From contig JAUYVH010000001.1 of assembly GCA_030715135.1 (NCBI GenBank), positions 62,001-126,000 of the forward strand: 64,000 bases of DNA, in the 5' to 3' direction. Below are positions 38,634 to 48,886 of this stretch, in pieces. Position 1 is the first letter of the stretch. Each line of letters opens with the position of its first letter. The translations under genes were made by a program, and so were the position numbers. The notes under the pieces were generated by a model. The model was not told the DNA's origin. It did not search any database and was given only the letters and a program-made list of their open reading frames with translations. The stretch is from Keguizhuia sedimenti (lineage in GTDB: Bacteria > Pseudomonadota > Gammaproteobacteria > Burkholderiales > Burkholderiaceae_D).

Positions 38634-39961
38634 GGCCATACAAGAACCGGCGCGACGCGCTGATTGCGCAAATGCATGCAAAGGGTGGCGGCATTGCCAT
38701 CATCCCGACTGCGCCCGAAGTACTGCGCAACAATGATGCGGATTATCCGTATCGCCATGACAGTTATTTTTATTACCTGTCCGGCTTTACGGAACCGCAG
38801 GCCGTGATCGTGCTCATTGCCGGCAAGACCGACCAATCCATCCTGTTTTGCCGCGACAAAAACCTGGAACGCGAAATCTGGGACGGCTATCGCTACGGTC
38901 CCGAGGCAGCACGCGAGGCTTTCGGTTTCGATGCGGCGTTTTCGATCGATGCAATCGATACTGAAATGTCCAAGCTGATGGCGAACCAGCCTGCCATCTT
39001 CTATGCGCTGGGCCGCGATGCAAAATTCGATACGCAAGTACAAGGCTGGCTGAACGCAGTGCGTGCTCAGGTCCGTGCCGGCGCGACTGCACCCGCAGCG
39101 GCATATGACGTACATCTATTATTAAATGAAATGCGCCTGATCAAGGATGCAACGGAAGCCGACATCATGCGCCGCGCAGCGCAGATTTCGGCCGATGCGC
39201 ATATCCGCGCCATGCGCATGTCGCAGCCCGGCCTGCATGAATACCAGATCGAAGCCGAACTGCTGCACGAGTTCCGGCGCAAGGGCTCGCAATTCCCTGC
39301 CTATACCTCCATTGTCGCAACCGGTGCGAACGCATGCGTACTCCATTACCGCGCCGGCGAATCGGTGCTCAAGGATGGTGACCTGGTGCTGATCGATGCG
39401 GGCTGCGAACTCGACGGCTATGCATCCGACATCACGCGCACCTATCCGGCAAACGGCCGCTTTTCCGGGCCGCAAAAAGCATTGTATGAAATCGTACTGG
39501 CAGCCCAGCATGCGGCAATTGCCGAAATCAAACCTGGCAAACGATTCACCGACGGTCACGATGCCGCCGTACGCATTCTTGCGCAAGGCATGCTCGAAAC
39601 AGGCTTGCTGGATAAAAACAAGGTCGGCACGCTGGACGATGTAATCGAAAAAGGTGCCTACCGGCAGTTCTACATGCATCGTACCGGCCACTGGCTTGGC
39701 ATGGATGTGCATGATGTGGGCGAATACCGCGACCCCGCTCCGGCAGGAGAGGAAAAGCCCTGGCGTACCTTGCAGCCCGGCATGGCCTTGACGGTGGAGC
39801 CCGGTATTTACGTGCGCCCCGCGGATGGCGTTCCCGAACAATTCTGGCATATCGGCATTCGCATCGAAGACGATGCGCTTGTCACGGCAAGCGGCTGCGA
39901 GATCCTCAGCCATGCTGCACCCAAATCTGTCGCCGACATCGAAGCGCTCATGCGGCAATAA
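38630..39961 (+). CDS. pepP: Xaa-Pro aminopeptidase PepP
   Basis: Manganese aminopeptidase that removes N-terminal residues before proline. The 443-aa pita-bread protein shows all five metal ligands: two Asp in IDAGCELDGYASDITRTYP, His in HRTGHWLGMDVHDVGEY, Glu in LTVEPGIYV and Glu in GIRIEDDALVT. Its N-terminal domain contains the YFYYLSGFTEPQAV segment. pepP upstream of ubiH is a classic pairing (pepP-ubiH-visC in enterics). Confidence 0.96.
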   Translation: MRPYKNRRDALIAQMHAKGGGIAIIPTAPEVLRNNDADYPYRHDSYFYYLSGFTEPQAVIVLIAGKTDQSILFCRDKNLEREIWDGYRYGPEAAREAFGFDAAFSIDAIDTEMSKLMANQPAIFYALGRDAKFDTQVQGWLNAVRAQVRAGATAPAAAYDVHLLLNEMRLIKDATEADIMRRAAQISADAHIRAMRMSQPGLHEYQIEAELLHEFRRKGSQFPAYTSIVATGANACVLHYRAGESVLKDGDLVLIDAGCELDGYASDITRTYPANGRFSGPQKALYEIVLAAQHAAIAEIKPGKRFTDGHDAAVRILAQGMLETGLLDKNKVGTLDDVIEKGAYRQFYMHRTGHWLGMDVHDVGEYRDPAPAGEEKPWRTLQPGMALTVEPGIYVRPADGVPEQFWHIGIRIEDDALVTASGCEILSHAAPKSVADIEALMRQ

Positions 39962-39968
39962 TATATCC

Positions 39969-41102
39969 ATGGGCACCGACTTCGACATTGCTATCTGTGG
40001 AGCCGGCCCGGTCGGCATGACGCTGGCCGCTCTGCTGTCCAGGCGCGGCATGGATGCCGGACGGATTGCGCTGATCGATGCAAAAACTCTGGAACAGGCC
40101 AAGGATGATCCGCGTTCGATTGCCCTGTCTTTCGGCAGCAAGGAAATTCTTGAACAAGTCGGCGCCTGGCCCCTGCCGGCGACCCCGATTCATCAGATCC
40201 ATATTTCGCGGCGACGCCATTTCGGCCGCACGCTGATCGAGCGCGAGGAATATGGCTTGCCTGCATTAGGATATGTCACGCGTTATGGCCATCTGGTCAC
40301 GTCGCTTGCTGCTGCCATCGAAGAACGATGCACGATATTGCGACCGGTTCAGCTCGCATCCAACCTGGAAGTGCAGGACCACGTAGCCTTGCAGCTCTCT
40401 GATGGACGGATTTTCACGGCGAAGATTGCAGTGCAGGCGGAAGGCGGTGTCTTCGGCAGTCAAAACACAAAATCCATCCACCGCAATTACGATCAAGTCG
40501 CAATCGTTGCGCATGTCGTTGCCGATCAACCCGTGTTGCATCGCGCCTTCGAACGTTTCACCGAGGAAGGTCCGCTTGCCTTGTTGCCACAGGACGATGG
40601 TTACGCCTTGGTATGGTGTGTACGCCCGGCCACGGCGGAACGTTTGCTTGCGCTGGCTAACGGTGATTTCCTTTCGAATCTGCAAGAGGCTTTCGGCAAC
40701 CGCGTAGGTCGATTCATTGCCGTCAGCGCACGTTCCAGTTTCCCGTTGGGATTGAATGCGCGTCCCGGGCAAACTCCGCGCACGATTGCAATCGGCAATG
40801 CAGCGCAAACACTGCATCCTGTTGCCGGCCAGGGTTTGAATCTTGGCTTGCGCGATGCACGCGTTTTGGCGCAGGCGCTTGCCGCCGATCCGACACCGGA
40901 GACGCTGCTGCGCTTCGCCGCCATGCGTCATTCCGACCGCAGTCTCACCATGCATTTGACCGACGTGATGGCCAGGATTTTTGCTGCTGCTTCAGACGGC
41001 GCCTTGTCCCAATCGCTATTGGGCCTATCGCTCGGCTTGGTCGATACTGTTGTGCCGGCCAAGAGAATATTGGCCGAGCACATGATGTTCGGCAGGCGAT
41101 AA
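39969..41102 (+). CDS. ubiH: UbiH/VisC-family FAD-dependent monooxygenase
   Basis: Flavin hydroxylase of the ubiquinone pathway. The 377-aa product has the dinucleotide fold ICGAGPVGMTLAALLSRRG, a DDPRSIALSFGS segment and the second FAD motif AIGNAAQTLHPVAGQGLNLGLRDA. Betaproteobacteria carry several paralogues (UbiH, UbiF, UbiI, UbiL), and which ring position this one hydroxylates cannot be read from the sequence. ATG 39969 lies eight bases after the pepP stop; the longer upstream frame overlaps pepP. Its position after pepP favours UbiH. Confidence 0.87.
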   Translation: MGTDFDIAICGAGPVGMTLAALLSRRGMDAGRIALIDAKTLEQAKDDPRSIALSFGSKEILEQVGAWPLPATPIHQIHISRRRHFGRTLIEREEYGLPALGYVTRYGHLVTSLAAAIEERCTILRPVQLASNLEVQDHVALQLSDGRIFTAKIAVQAEGGVFGSQNTKSIHRNYDQVAIVAHVVADQPVLHRAFERFTEEGPLALLPQDDGYALVWCVRPATAERLLALANGDFLSNLQEAFGNRVGRFIAVSARSSFPLGLNARPGQTPRTIAIGNAAQTLHPVAGQGLNLGLRDARVLAQALAADPTPETLLRFAAMRHSDRSLTMHLTDVMARIFAAASDGALSQSLLGLSLGLVDTVVPAKRILAEHMMFGRR

Positions 41103-41240
41103 CAAAGTCTCCGACACAAAGTTCTTCGCTGCATTGCAGCCCGCTTAGCCTACTCTGTGCTCCGTGCGCCGCCTGCTCCGCGCCGCTGCACTTCGTCATA
41201 AACGATTTGCAAGAAGCTCCCAATCAATCCATCATCAAAT

Positions 41241-41270
41241 AAAAAAGCCGCGCAACGCGCGGCTTTTTAG
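41241..41270. terminator. Bidirectional terminator between ubiH and pntB
   Basis: Stem AAAAAGCCGCGC / GCGCGGCTTTTT with a three-base loop AAC (about 41242-41268). Flanked by A and T runs it can serve both the plus-strand ubiH and minus-strand pntB transcripts. Confidence 0.88.
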
Positions 41271-41284
41271 TGCAGATCGTCAGA

Positions 41285-42706
41285 TCAAGCGGCCTGGAGC
41301 CCAGCCCATACTTCATCCAGCATTTTCTTGGCATCGCCGAACAGCATGCGGTTGTTTTCCTTGTAGAACAGCGGATTGTCGACACCTGCATAGCCGGAGG
41401 CCATGCCGCGCTTCATCACGATGGTCTGCTTGGCTTTCCACACTTCCAATACCGGCATGCCGGCGATCGGGCTGTTGGGGTCTTCCATTGCGGACGGGTT
41501 GACGATGTCGTTTGCTCCGATCACCATTGCCACATCAGTTTCAGGGAAATCGTCGTTGATCTCGTCCATTTCCATCACGATGTCGTAAGGCACCTTGGCT
41601 TCAGCCAGGAGCACGTTCATGTGACCTGGCATACGGCCTGCAACCGGATGGATCGCAAAACGCACGTTCACGCCCTTGTCGCGCAGCAGCTTGGTGATTT
41701 CATACACGGTGTGCTGAGCTTGTGCAACGGCCATGCCATAGCCCGGAACGATGACGACGTTCTTGGCTTCGCGCAGCATTTCAGCCGTTTCGACAGCACT
41801 CACCGGCACGACTTCGCCAACCGGCTCGGCCGAGCCGCCGGCTGCAGCAGGCTTGCCGCCTTCGCTGCCGAAACCGCCAGCGATGACGCTGATGAAGTTA
41901 CGGTTCATCGCACGGCACATGATGTACGACAGGATCGCACCGGAAGAACCCACCAGCGCGCCGGTCACGATCAACAGGTCATTGGACAGCATGAAGCCGG
42001 TTGCCGCAGCCGCCCAGCCGGAGTAGCTGTTGAGCATGGACACTACGACCGGCATATCGGCGCCGCCGATTGCCATGACCATATGAATACCGAAGAGCAA
42101 GGCAATGATGGTCATGATGATCAAAGGCGTCATGCCCGCAGAAATCGATTCCGCACGGATGAACTGAATGCCGAACCAGATGACGATCAGGAGCGCAGCC
42201 AAATTCAGCAAATGACGGCCTGGCAGCAGGAGTGGCTTGCCGCCGATCTTGCCGGACAGCTTTCCGAATGCAATGATGGAACCCGAGAAGGTCATCGCGC
42301 CGATCAGAATGCCGATATAGATCTCGACTTCATGGATCACTTTTTCTGCGCCCGTGAAATTTACCGAGACAGCCGGATCCACATAACTCGCGAAGCCGAC
42401 GAGAGTTGCGGCCAGACCGACCAGGCTGTGCATCAATGCGACCAGTTCCGGCATTTGCGTCATTTGCACGACACGCGCCGCGTACAGGCCGATTGCGCCG
42501 CCGACGACCATCGCGCCGATGACCCACGGAATTCCGGCTGCCGAAACGGTCGGACCGAAGACCGTGGCCAGCACGGCGATCGCCATGCCGAGCATGCCGT
42601 AGAAATTACCGCGACGCGCGGTTTCCGCGTGCGAGAGTCCTCCCAGACTCAGGATAAACAGAATTGCTGCGCCGAGATAGGCAACAGTAGTTACGCCAAT
42701 AGACAT
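41285..42706 (-). CDS. pntB: NAD(P) transhydrogenase beta subunit PntB
   Basis: Membrane and NADP(H)-binding subunit of the proton-translocating transhydrogenase. The 473-aa product has about nine hydrophobic helices. The soluble dIII domain begins near [34 protein letters not shown], with [19 protein letters not shown] and [29 protein letters not shown]. Fifteen bases separate it from pntA. Confidence 0.97.
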   Translation of the reverse strand: MSIGVTTVAYLGAAILFILSLGGLSHAETARRGNFYGMLGMAIAVLATVFGPTVSAAGIPWVIGAMVVGGAIGLYAARVVQMTQMPELVALMHSLVGLAATLVGFASYVDPAVSVNFTGAEKVIHEVEIYIGILIGAMTFSGSIIAFGKLSGKIGGKPLLLPGRHLLNLAALLIVIWFGIQFIRAESISAGMTPLIIMTIIALLFGIHMVMAIGGADMPVVVSMLNSYSGWAAAATGFMLSNDLLIVTGALVGSSGAILSYIMCRAMNRNFISVIAGGFGSEGGKPAAAGGSAEPVGEVVPVSAVETAEMLREAKNVVIVPGYGMAVAQAQHTVYEITKLLRDKGVNVRFAIHPVAGRMPGHMNVLLAEAKVPYDIVMEMDEINDDFPETDVAMVIGANDIVNPSAMEDPNSPIAGMPVLEVWKAKQTIVMKRGMASGYAGVDNPLFYKENNRMLFGDAKKMLDEVWAGLQAA

Positions 42707-42721
42707 TTTATTCTCGCCCTC

Positions 42722-44320
42722 TTATTTACGGAACATCGCCAGCATGCGGCGGGTCACGGCGAAACCGCCGAACATGTTGATCGAAGTAAGCACAATGCCA
42801 ACCACAGCCAGCCAGCGGATCAGGGTATCCGGCCGGTCAATCGGCGCATCGAGCGGAGGAGCGATCTGAATCAGCGCGCCAATCGCGATAATGCTGGAAA
42901 TCGCATTGGTCACGCTCATGAGTGGCGTATGCAGGGATGCTGCCACGTTCCACACCACCATGTAGCCGATGAAGCAGGCCAGCACGAACACTGTGAAGTG
43001 GCCGAGGAATGCTGCAGGCGCGTAGGCGCCGACCAGCCAGAACAAGGCTGCGACAACGCCGAACAGCACGGCGATCTTGCCGGCTGAAGCCGGAGCGCTG
43101 GGTGCGCCATGACCATGCGCTTTAGGCACAGGCGCTACGGCCTTGGGAGCCGGTGGCGCTGCGACTACCTTCGGCGGTGGTGGTGGCCACGTGATGTTGC
43201 CTTCCTTGACGACGGTCAGGCCGCGAATGGCCTCGTCTTCCATATTGACGTTGATCGTGCCGTCCGTGGTCTTGGTACCGTCAGCGGCCTTGCACAATTC
43301 CTCCGTCAGACGCAACAGGTTGGTCGAGTACAAGGTCGACGATTGCTTGGCCAGGCGCGAAGCCAGGTCCGTATAGCCGACGATGGTCACGCCGTGCTTT
43401 ACGACTGACTGGCCAGGAACTGTCAGTTCGCAGTTACCGCCCTGCTCGGCCGCCATATCGACGATGACGCTGCCCGGCTTCATGGATTGAACCATTTCGG
43501 CGGTGATCAGCTTCGGAGCAGGCTTGCCCGGAATCAGTGCGGTAGTGATGATGATGTCGACTTCGCGCGCTTGCTTGGCGTACATCTCGCGCTGCGCCTG
43601 CTGGAAGCCTTCGGACATGACTTTGGCATAGCCGCCGCCGCCCGAACCTTCTTCTTCATAGTCGACCTTGACGAATTCACCGCCCAGCGAGACGACCTGG
43701 TCGGCCACTTCAGCACGGGTATCGTTGGCGCGTACGATCGCGCCCAGGTTCGCAGCGGTGCCGATCGCGGCCAAGCCGGCAACGCCTGCACCTGCGATAA
43801 AGACCTTGGCCGGCGGAACTTTGCCCGCTGCCGTAATTTGTCCGTTGAAGAATCGACCGAAGGCATTGGCCGCCTCGATCACGGCGCGGTAGCCGCTGAC
43901 GCCGGCCATGGATGTCAAGGCATCCATTTTCTGCGCGCGGGAAAGCGTGCGCGGCAGCGAATCCAAGGCCAGAACGGTCACTCGCTTGGCAGCCAGTTGC
44001 TGCATCAGGTCCGGGTTCTGTGCAGGCCAGATAAATCCGATCAGAGTGCTGCCTTCGCGAATCAGCGCCACTTCTTCGGAGCTGGGAGGACGCACCTTGA
44101 AAACGATGTCGGAGGCGATCCACAAATTGGCGGCGCCTTCGATGATTTGTGCGCCGGCAGCGCGATAAGCATCGTCACTGAAATTGGCGTCGTCACCGGC
44201 ACCGGACTCGACCGACACCGAAAAGCCGAGCTTGATCAGCTTTTCGACGACTTCAGGGACAGTCGCCACCCGTTTTTCACCGGGGAATGTCTCCCGCGGT
44301 ACCCCAATCATTAAGGACAT
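42722..44320 (-). CDS. pntA: NAD(P) transhydrogenase alpha subunit PntA
   Basis: NAD(H)-binding dI domain plus membrane helices of the transhydrogenase. The 533-aa product starts [19 protein letters not shown], an AlaDH/PNT N-terminus. It has the NAD-binding [43 protein letters not shown], a Pro/Ala-rich linker (about 390-430), and a C-terminal membrane part with four helices, so alpha1 and alpha2 are fused as in E. coli. ATG 44320 is chosen by homology; the upstream in-frame ATG at 44392 is not supported. Confidence 0.96.
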   Translation of the reverse strand: MSLMIGVPRETFPGEKRVATVPEVVEKLIKLGFSVSVESGAGDDANFSDDAYRAAGAQIIEGAANLWIASDIVFKVRPPSSEEVALIREGSTLIGFIWPAQNPDLMQQLAAKRVTVLALDSLPRTLSRAQKMDALTSMAGVSGYRAVIEAANAFGRFFNGQITAAGKVPPAKVFIAGAGVAGLAAIGTAANLGAIVRANDTRAEVADQVVSLGGEFVKVDYEEEGSGGGGYAKVMSEGFQQAQREMYAKQAREVDIIITTALIPGKPAPKLITAEMVQSMKPGSVIVDMAAEQGGNCELTVPGQSVVKHGVTIVGYTDLASRLAKQSSTLYSTNLLRLTEELCKAADGTKTTDGTINVNMEDEAIRGLTVVKEGNITWPPPPPKVVAAPPAPKAVAPVPKAHGHGAPSAPASAGKIAVLFGVVAALFWLVGAYAPAAFLGHFTVFVLACFIGYMVVWNVAASLHTPLMSVTNAISSIIAIGALIQIAPPLDAPIDRPDTLIRWLAVVGIVLTSINMFGGFAVTRRMLAMFRK

Positions 44321-44431
44321 ACATACTCTCTTAAGTTGTTTAAATTCTGTTTTAATCAGAGGAAAGTCACAGCCCCCCGTAAGCTTGCCCATGCAGCCAC
44401 AATCGTTTTGGGCACAGCAAGCTTCCCGCTG

Positions 44432-44791
44432 TTACTTTTTCAGTCCCGTGATCTTATTGTTTCCATCGACGAAAACAATCTTAGGCATATATGTTTCCAC
44501 CTCCGATTCATTCATCGGAGCATAGGTACAGATGATGAGCAGGTCGCCCAGGTGCGCACGCCGGGCCGCTGCTCCATTGAGGGAGATTTCTCCGCTACCG
44601 CGCTTGCCCTTGATTGCATATGTTGAAAAGCGTTCGCCATTATTGACGTTGTAAAGCTCAATCTTTTCAAATACCTTGATATCGGCTGCATCGAGCAGGT
44701 CTTCGTCGATGCCACAGGAACCTTCGTAATCCAGGTCGGCTTGCGTGACTTTCACACGGTGTATCTTCGACCTGAGCATGATGCGTTGCAT
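44432..44791 (-). CDS. panD: Aspartate 1-decarboxylase proenzyme PanD
   Basis: Makes beta-alanine for pantothenate and CoA. The 119-aa proenzyme has the self-cleavage site Gly24-Ser25 (in DYEGSCGID), which yields the pyruvoyl group. Other conserved parts are [16 protein letters not shown] at the start, [14 protein letters not shown], and [10 protein letters not shown]. Length matches the family (about 120-126). Confidence 0.97.
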   Translation of the reverse strand: MQRIMLRSKIHRVKVTQADLDYEGSCGIDEDLLDAADIKVFEKIELYNVNNGERFSTYAIKGKRGSGEISLNGAAARRAHLGDLLIICTYAPMNESEVETYMPKIVFVDGNNKITGLKK

Positions 44792-45274
44792 TTCTTCTTC
44801 CGTTTACTGAAATTTTTTGCCTAACGCTAGACTTTGGCAAAAAAATTGTTAACTTCTTTAACCTGCGCTTCTACTAGCTTGAAGCGGCATGTCAGCCATT
44901 CCTGTCTTATCTAAGCAGTACCAGCCGCTCGATAATCCCTGTCACATGCTTAATCCAAAAGCGTCGGAATACTACATGGAATTCGATTTCCGGATTGACT
45001 ATTTCCGTCCTTTTTGACTTCTAAAAGGGGTGATAAAGAAGCAAAGGGTGAAGAATAAGCCTAAATGACCAAGAAGCAAATATTTGTGACGGCTTTTTTT
45101 GACAAAATATTCGATTTTCTTTGCAAAATCGTATGCCGCTTGAACTCTCGACAAGATGTAGAACAAATATTTGCATTTGGGAAATGTTATTTTATTACAA
45201 AATAACGTCCAAGAAAACTCGGCAGCACCTTGTATGGCTGCGCGGTAAAATAGCGGCCAATTTTGGGAAATATC
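44792..45274. other. AT-rich 480-bp intergenic region between panD and the NUDIX gene
   Basis: No gene seen. The region is clearly AT-richer than its surroundings. The 10-bp palindrome CAAATATTTG appears twice (about 45077-45086 and 45164-45173), and a stem GTTATTTT/AAAATAAC lies near 45186-45206. It must contain the panD promoter (minus) and the NUDIX-mnmA promoter (plus). The rest may be decayed or foreign sequence. Confidence 0.5.
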
Positions 45275-45760
45275 ATGTCTGACATCTGGAAACCGTCGGT
45301 AACCGTCGCTGCGATTATCGAGCGAGACGGCCGATTTTTATTGATTGAAGAAGAAACAAGCGAGGGAATCCGGTTCAACCAGCCTGCGGGCCATCTGGAT
45401 CCGCATGAAACCTTGCCGCAGGCGGTAGTGCGCGAAACGCTGGAAGAAACTGCGCATGATTTCACGCCTACAGCGCTGATCGGTATATATATGTCGCGTT
45501 ATGTTTCCGCCCGCACCGCACAGGAGGTGACGTATTTGCGATTTGCCTTCACCGGCGAACTCGGACGCCGGTATGAGCAGCCTCTTGACGATGGCATTTT
45601 GCGTACGGTCTGGATGACCTACGACGAACTCTACGCCTGCCAGGAAAAACACCGCAGTCCATTGGTGCTGCAATGCGTCCAGGATTATCTGGCCGGCAAG
45701 CGTGCTCCCCTGTCGCTTTTATACGCGCATCCGAATGTCACAGGAGCCGTGTATGCCTAG
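45275..45760 (+). CDS. nudJ: NUDIX hydrolase, NudJ-like
   Basis: Nucleoside (di/tri)phosphatase, probably acting on thiamin or nucleoside pyrophosphates like NudJ. The 161-aa product contains the Nudix box [20 protein letters not shown], continuing TAHD, with Ala at the position usually Gly in [32 protein letters not shown] is the usual NudJ start. ATG 45275 (MSDIWKPS) is used. It overlaps mnmA by eight bases; nudJ-mnmA adjacency is common in gamma- and betaproteobacteria. Confidence 0.88.
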   Translation: MSDIWKPSVTVAAIIERDGRFLLIEEETSEGIRFNQPAGHLDPHETLPQAVVRETLEETAHDFTPTALIGIYMSRYVSARTAQEVTYLRFAFTGELGRRYEQPLDDGILRTVWMTYDELYACQEKHRSPLVLQCVQDYLAGKRAPLSLLYAHPNVTGAVYA

Positions 45761-46871
45761 CAAGGGCCGGGTAGTCATCGGCATGTCGGGCGGCGTCGAC
45801 TCGTCAGTCTCCGCATGGCTGCTGAAAGAGCAAGGCTATGAGGTGATCGGCCTGTTCATGAAGAACTGGGAAGATGACGACGATTCGGAATACTGTTCGG
45901 CCAGGATAGACTGGATCGATGCAGCCAGCGTTGCCGACGTCATCGGCGTCGATATTGAAGCCGTCAACTTCGCCACGGAATACAAGGACCGCGTCTTTGC
46001 CGAATTCCTGCGCGAATACCAGGCCGGCCGCACGCCTAATCCGGACGTGCTGTGCAACGCAGAAATCAAGTTCAAGGCATTCCTCGACCATGCAATGAAG
46101 CTCGGTGCCGACCTGATTGCAACCGGACATTACGCGCGCGTGCGCGAAGTAAAGTCCGGCCCGCATGCCGGCCGCTTCGAGCTCCTGAAAGCAATCGATG
46201 CCAGCAAGGACCAAAGCTATTTCCTGCACCGCTTGAACCAGGCGCAATTGTCGAAGACCCTGTTCCCGCTGGGAGAACTGCACAAGACAGAGGTACGCAA
46301 GATTGCGGAAAGTCTCAAGCTGCCCAATGCAAAAAAGAAGGATTCGACCGGCATCTGCTTCATCGGCGAGCGGCCGTTCCGCGAATTCCTCAATCGTTAT
46401 TTATCCTACAAACCGGGCCCCATCAAGACCGTCGATGGCGAAATCGTGGGAGAACACGTGGGTCTGAGTTTCTATACGCTGGGACAACGCAAAGGGATCG
46501 GCATAGGCGGGCTGAAATCCCATAAGAAGGCCAACGGCGACAGTGACGCCTGGTATGTGGCCCGGAAAGATATCGAGAACAACACGCTTTACGTCGTACA
46601 AGGCCATGATCATCCGTGGCTGCTCTCCTCTTCGCTCACCGCCGGACAGCTCAGCTGGACGATGGGCGAAACGCCGGATCTGGAGCACTTGTCGGCCAAG
46701 ACGCGCTACCGCCAGGCCGATGTCGCATGCGCCTTGCAGCCGCAAGACGATACATTCTCGCTGAACTTCACCAATCCTCAATGGGCAATCACGCCGGGGC
46801 AGTCCGCCGTCCTCTATGACGGAGAGGTTTGTTTAGGCGGCGGCATCATTAGTGCCGCACATCGCCAATAA
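45753..46871 (+). CDS. mnmA: tRNA-specific 2-thiouridylase MnmA
   Basis: Thiolates U34 of tRNA-Lys, -Glu and -Gln using sulphur relayed from IscS/TusE. The 372-aa product has the PP-loop [15 protein letters not shown], the [12 protein letters not shown] motif with catalytic Cys, the second Cys in [21 protein letters not shown], and [14 protein letters not shown] 45753 overlaps the NUDIX gene; a longer frame from 45702 lies wholly in that gene. Confidence 0.96.
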   Translation: MPSKGRVVIGMSGGVDSSVSAWLLKEQGYEVIGLFMKNWEDDDDSEYCSARIDWIDAASVADVIGVDIEAVNFATEYKDRVFAEFLREYQAGRTPNPDVLCNAEIKFKAFLDHAMKLGADLIATGHYARVREVKSGPHAGRFELLKAIDASKDQSYFLHRLNQAQLSKTLFPLGELHKTEVRKIAESLKLPNAKKKDSTGICFIGERPFREFLNRYLSYKPGPIKTVDGEIVGEHVGLSFYTLGQRKGIGIGGLKSHKKANGDSDAWYVARKDIENNTLYVVQGHDHPWLLSSSLTAGQLSWTMGETPDLEHLSAKTRYRQADVACALQPQDDTFSLNFTNPQWAITPGQSAVLYDGEVCLGGGIISAAHRQ

Positions 46872-46924
46872 TAAATAGAACCTGGGTCCAGGAACACTTC
46901 CAGACCAGTTAACAATACATGCGT

Positions 46925-46956
46925 ACGCAAGGCCGAACTTGTCTTAGGCCTTGCGT
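46925..46956 (+). terminator. Probable mnmA terminator hairpin
   Basis: Perfect 10-bp stem ACGCAAGGCC / GGCCTTGCGT (46925-46934, 46947-46956) with a 12-base loop, followed by TTTAAC. The U-tract is weak. Confidence 0.55.
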
Positions 46957-47079
46957 TTAACTTCTCTGCTTCTGATGAAGGAATTTTTCCCCGGTCCGCT
47001 TTGCCGGCGTACTTGGTAGCGCAATGCCGCTGGAACAGGCGGAAGCCGAGGAGAAGCATTACAAAAGTGATGCCTGCAA

Positions 47080-47793
47080 TCAGACAACCGCAAGCTTCAG
47101 GCCGCACACGCCTTCAATATGTCCTTCCAGCTTGTCACCTCGTTGGATGGCGCCAACGCCGGCCGGCGTTCCGGTCATGATGAGATCGCCTGGCTTCAAT
47201 TCAAAATAGCGCGAAAGGATGGAAATCTGCTCGGCTGTTTTCCAGATCATCTGGTTCAGGTCGCCCTGCTGGCGCATTTCTCCGTTGACCTTGAACCAGA
47301 TCGCGCCCTTGTCAGGATGACCGGTTTGCGACACCGGAATCAGTGCCGAACACGGCGCCGAATGCTCGAAAGCTTTGCCGATATCCCAGGGGCGGCCGAG
47401 CTTCTTGGCTTCGCCCTGCAGGTCGCGGCGTGTCATGTCGAGCCCGACACCGTAACCGAATACATGGTCCAGTGCCTGTTCAACAGGGATATTCTTGCCG
47501 CCTTTGCTTAGTCCGACCACCATCTCGAATTCATAGTGCACATCCGATGTTTCGGGTGGATAAGGAAAGTCGCCATCGACTACGAGGTTGTCCGGGTTCT
47601 TCTGGAAGAAAAACGGTGGCTCCTTGTTGGGATCGTGCCCCATTTCCACTGCATGTGCGGCGTAATTGCGCCCGATGCAATAGATGCGGTGAACCGGAAA
47701 TCGCTTGTCCGTGCCCTGCACTGGCAAGCTCGGGATTTCAAGCGGTTCAAAAACGTATGCCGCGCCTTTGCCAGCTGACTGAGTGGTACTCAT
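47080..47793 (-). CDS. Fumarylacetoacetate hydrolase family protein, fumarylpyruvate hydrolase-like
   Basis: FAH-fold hydrolase of 237 aa. It shows IYCIGRNYAAHAVEMGHDPNK and PPFFFQKNPDNLV, the metal-binding YEFEMVVGLSKGG, YGVGLDMTRRDLQ, and GDLIMTGTPAGVGAI. Overall it resembles fumarylpyruvate hydrolases of the gentisate pathway (NagK type) more than FAH itself. No gentisate dioxygenase or maleylpyruvate isomerase is nearby. It lies 99 bases after tctC on the same strand, so its substrate may be what the transporter brings in. Exact substrate is uncertain. Confidence 0.85.
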   Translation of the reverse strand: MSTTQSAGKGAAYVFEPLEIPSLPVQGTDKRFPVHRIYCIGRNYAAHAVEMGHDPNKEPPFFFQKNPDNLVVDGDFPYPPETSDVHYEFEMVVGLSKGGKNIPVEQALDHVFGYGVGLDMTRRDLQGEAKKLGRPWDIGKAFEHSAPCSALIPVSQTGHPDKGAIWFKVNGEMRQQGDLNQMIWKTAEQISILSRYFELKPGDLIMTGTPAGVGAIQRGDKLEGHIEGVCGLKLAVV

Positions 47794-47892
47794 TTAATAT
47801 TCCTTCATAACGATGAATCTCGGTTTTTCCAATGCCGCCGGGTTCATTGGCCTTTGCCGGTCGGGGCAAGCGCCTGCCCCGACCCTTCGTCC

Positions 47893-48870
47893 TTACTTCA
47901 TGCTGGAAACGATTTTTCCGTACACATCCAGTTCGCTCGCGATGAGCTTCTTGAATTCGGCAGGCCCCATCTTGGTTGCAGTGGCGCCGTTGCTTGCCAG
48001 TTGCTTCACGAATTCCTGGTCCTTCGCGATTGCCTCATTAAGCGTTGCGCTCAGCTTGTCGATTGCAGCTTTTGGCGTGCCCTTCGGAGCAGACAGGCCG
48101 AGCCACAAGGAAGCACGGTAATCCTTCACGCCGGCTTCCTGCATGGTCGGCACGTTCGGCAATTCCGCGGAGCGCTTGACCGTTCCGACAGCCAGGGCCT
48201 TGATGGAGCCAGCCTTGATCTGGGACAGCACTGCAGGCATGGAACCGAACAGGACCTGCACTTCATCGCCCATTACTGCGGTAGTTGCTTCGGCATTGCC
48301 CGGATATGGAATATGTTCCATTTCCACGCCGGTCTTGTTCATGAACATGAGACCTGCAAGGTGAGTGGTAGATCCCTGGCCTGCCGAACCGAAGTTAAGC
48401 TTGCCCGGATTTTTCTTGGCGTAATTGATGACGTCCTGCACGGTTTTGACATTGAGCTTCGGGCTCACGACCATGACGTAAGGCGTTTCGGCGATCATGC
48501 CGATGTGTTCGAAATCTTCCAGCGGCTTGTAGCCTACCGATTGATTCGTCAGCGGGCCGACCACATGAGTACTGGTGGTTGCTACCGTGATGGTGTAGCC
48601 GTCCGGCGCCATGCCTGCAGCCGCCTTGGTTCCGATCGTGCCGCCCGCGCCGCCGCGATTGTCGATGACGACCGGCACACCCAGTCGCTTCGACAGCGCA
48701 TTGCCTGCAATGCGTCCGACGATGTCGGTAGACCCGCCTGCACTGAACGGAACGACCATCGTGATGTCACGTGCCGGGTATTTTTGCGCGGATTGTGCAT
48801 GGGCGGCCTGCATGCCCAGCATGCTGAAAACCAGTGTGGTTCCAACTGCTGCTAACTTAAAGCTCTTCAT
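47893..48870 (-). CDS. tctC: Periplasmic Bug/TctC-type solute-binding protein
   Basis: Receptor for the second TTT system. The 325-aa product has a signal peptide (MKSFKL, hydrophobic core, QAAHAQ), then the Bug signature VPFSAGGSTDIVGRIAG, GGAGGTIGTKAAAGMAPDGYT and GDEVQVLFGSMPAVLSQIKAGSIKALAVG. ATG 48870 is chosen since the longer frame from 48918 places extra polar residues before the signal peptide. In this operon the binding protein is the third gene, 16 bases after tctA, unlike the tctC-first order of the system at 5-8 kb. Confidence 0.93.
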   Translation of the reverse strand: MKSFKLAAVGTTLVFSMLGMQAAHAQSAQKYPARDITMVVPFSAGGSTDIVGRIAGNALSKRLGVPVVIDNRGGAGGTIGTKAAAGMAPDGYTITVATTSTHVVGPLTNQSVGYKPLEDFEHIGMIAETPYVMVVSPKLNVKTVQDVINYAKKNPGKLNFGSAGQGSTTHLAGLMFMNKTGVEMEHIPYPGNAEATTAVMGDEVQVLFGSMPAVLSQIKAGSIKALAVGTVKRSAELPNVPTMQEAGVKDYRASLWLGLSAPKGTPKAAIDKLSATLNEAIAKDQEFVKQLASNGATATKMGPAEFKKLIASELDVYGKIVSSMK

Positions 48871-48886
48871 AGCGGTGTCTCCTCTG

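Noticed and set aside
41270..43087. 605-codon open frame on the plus strand
   Set aside because: It is fully antisense to pntB/pntA. Its product is His/Asp/Arg-rich with no recognisable domain, as expected from the codon bias of the real genes.
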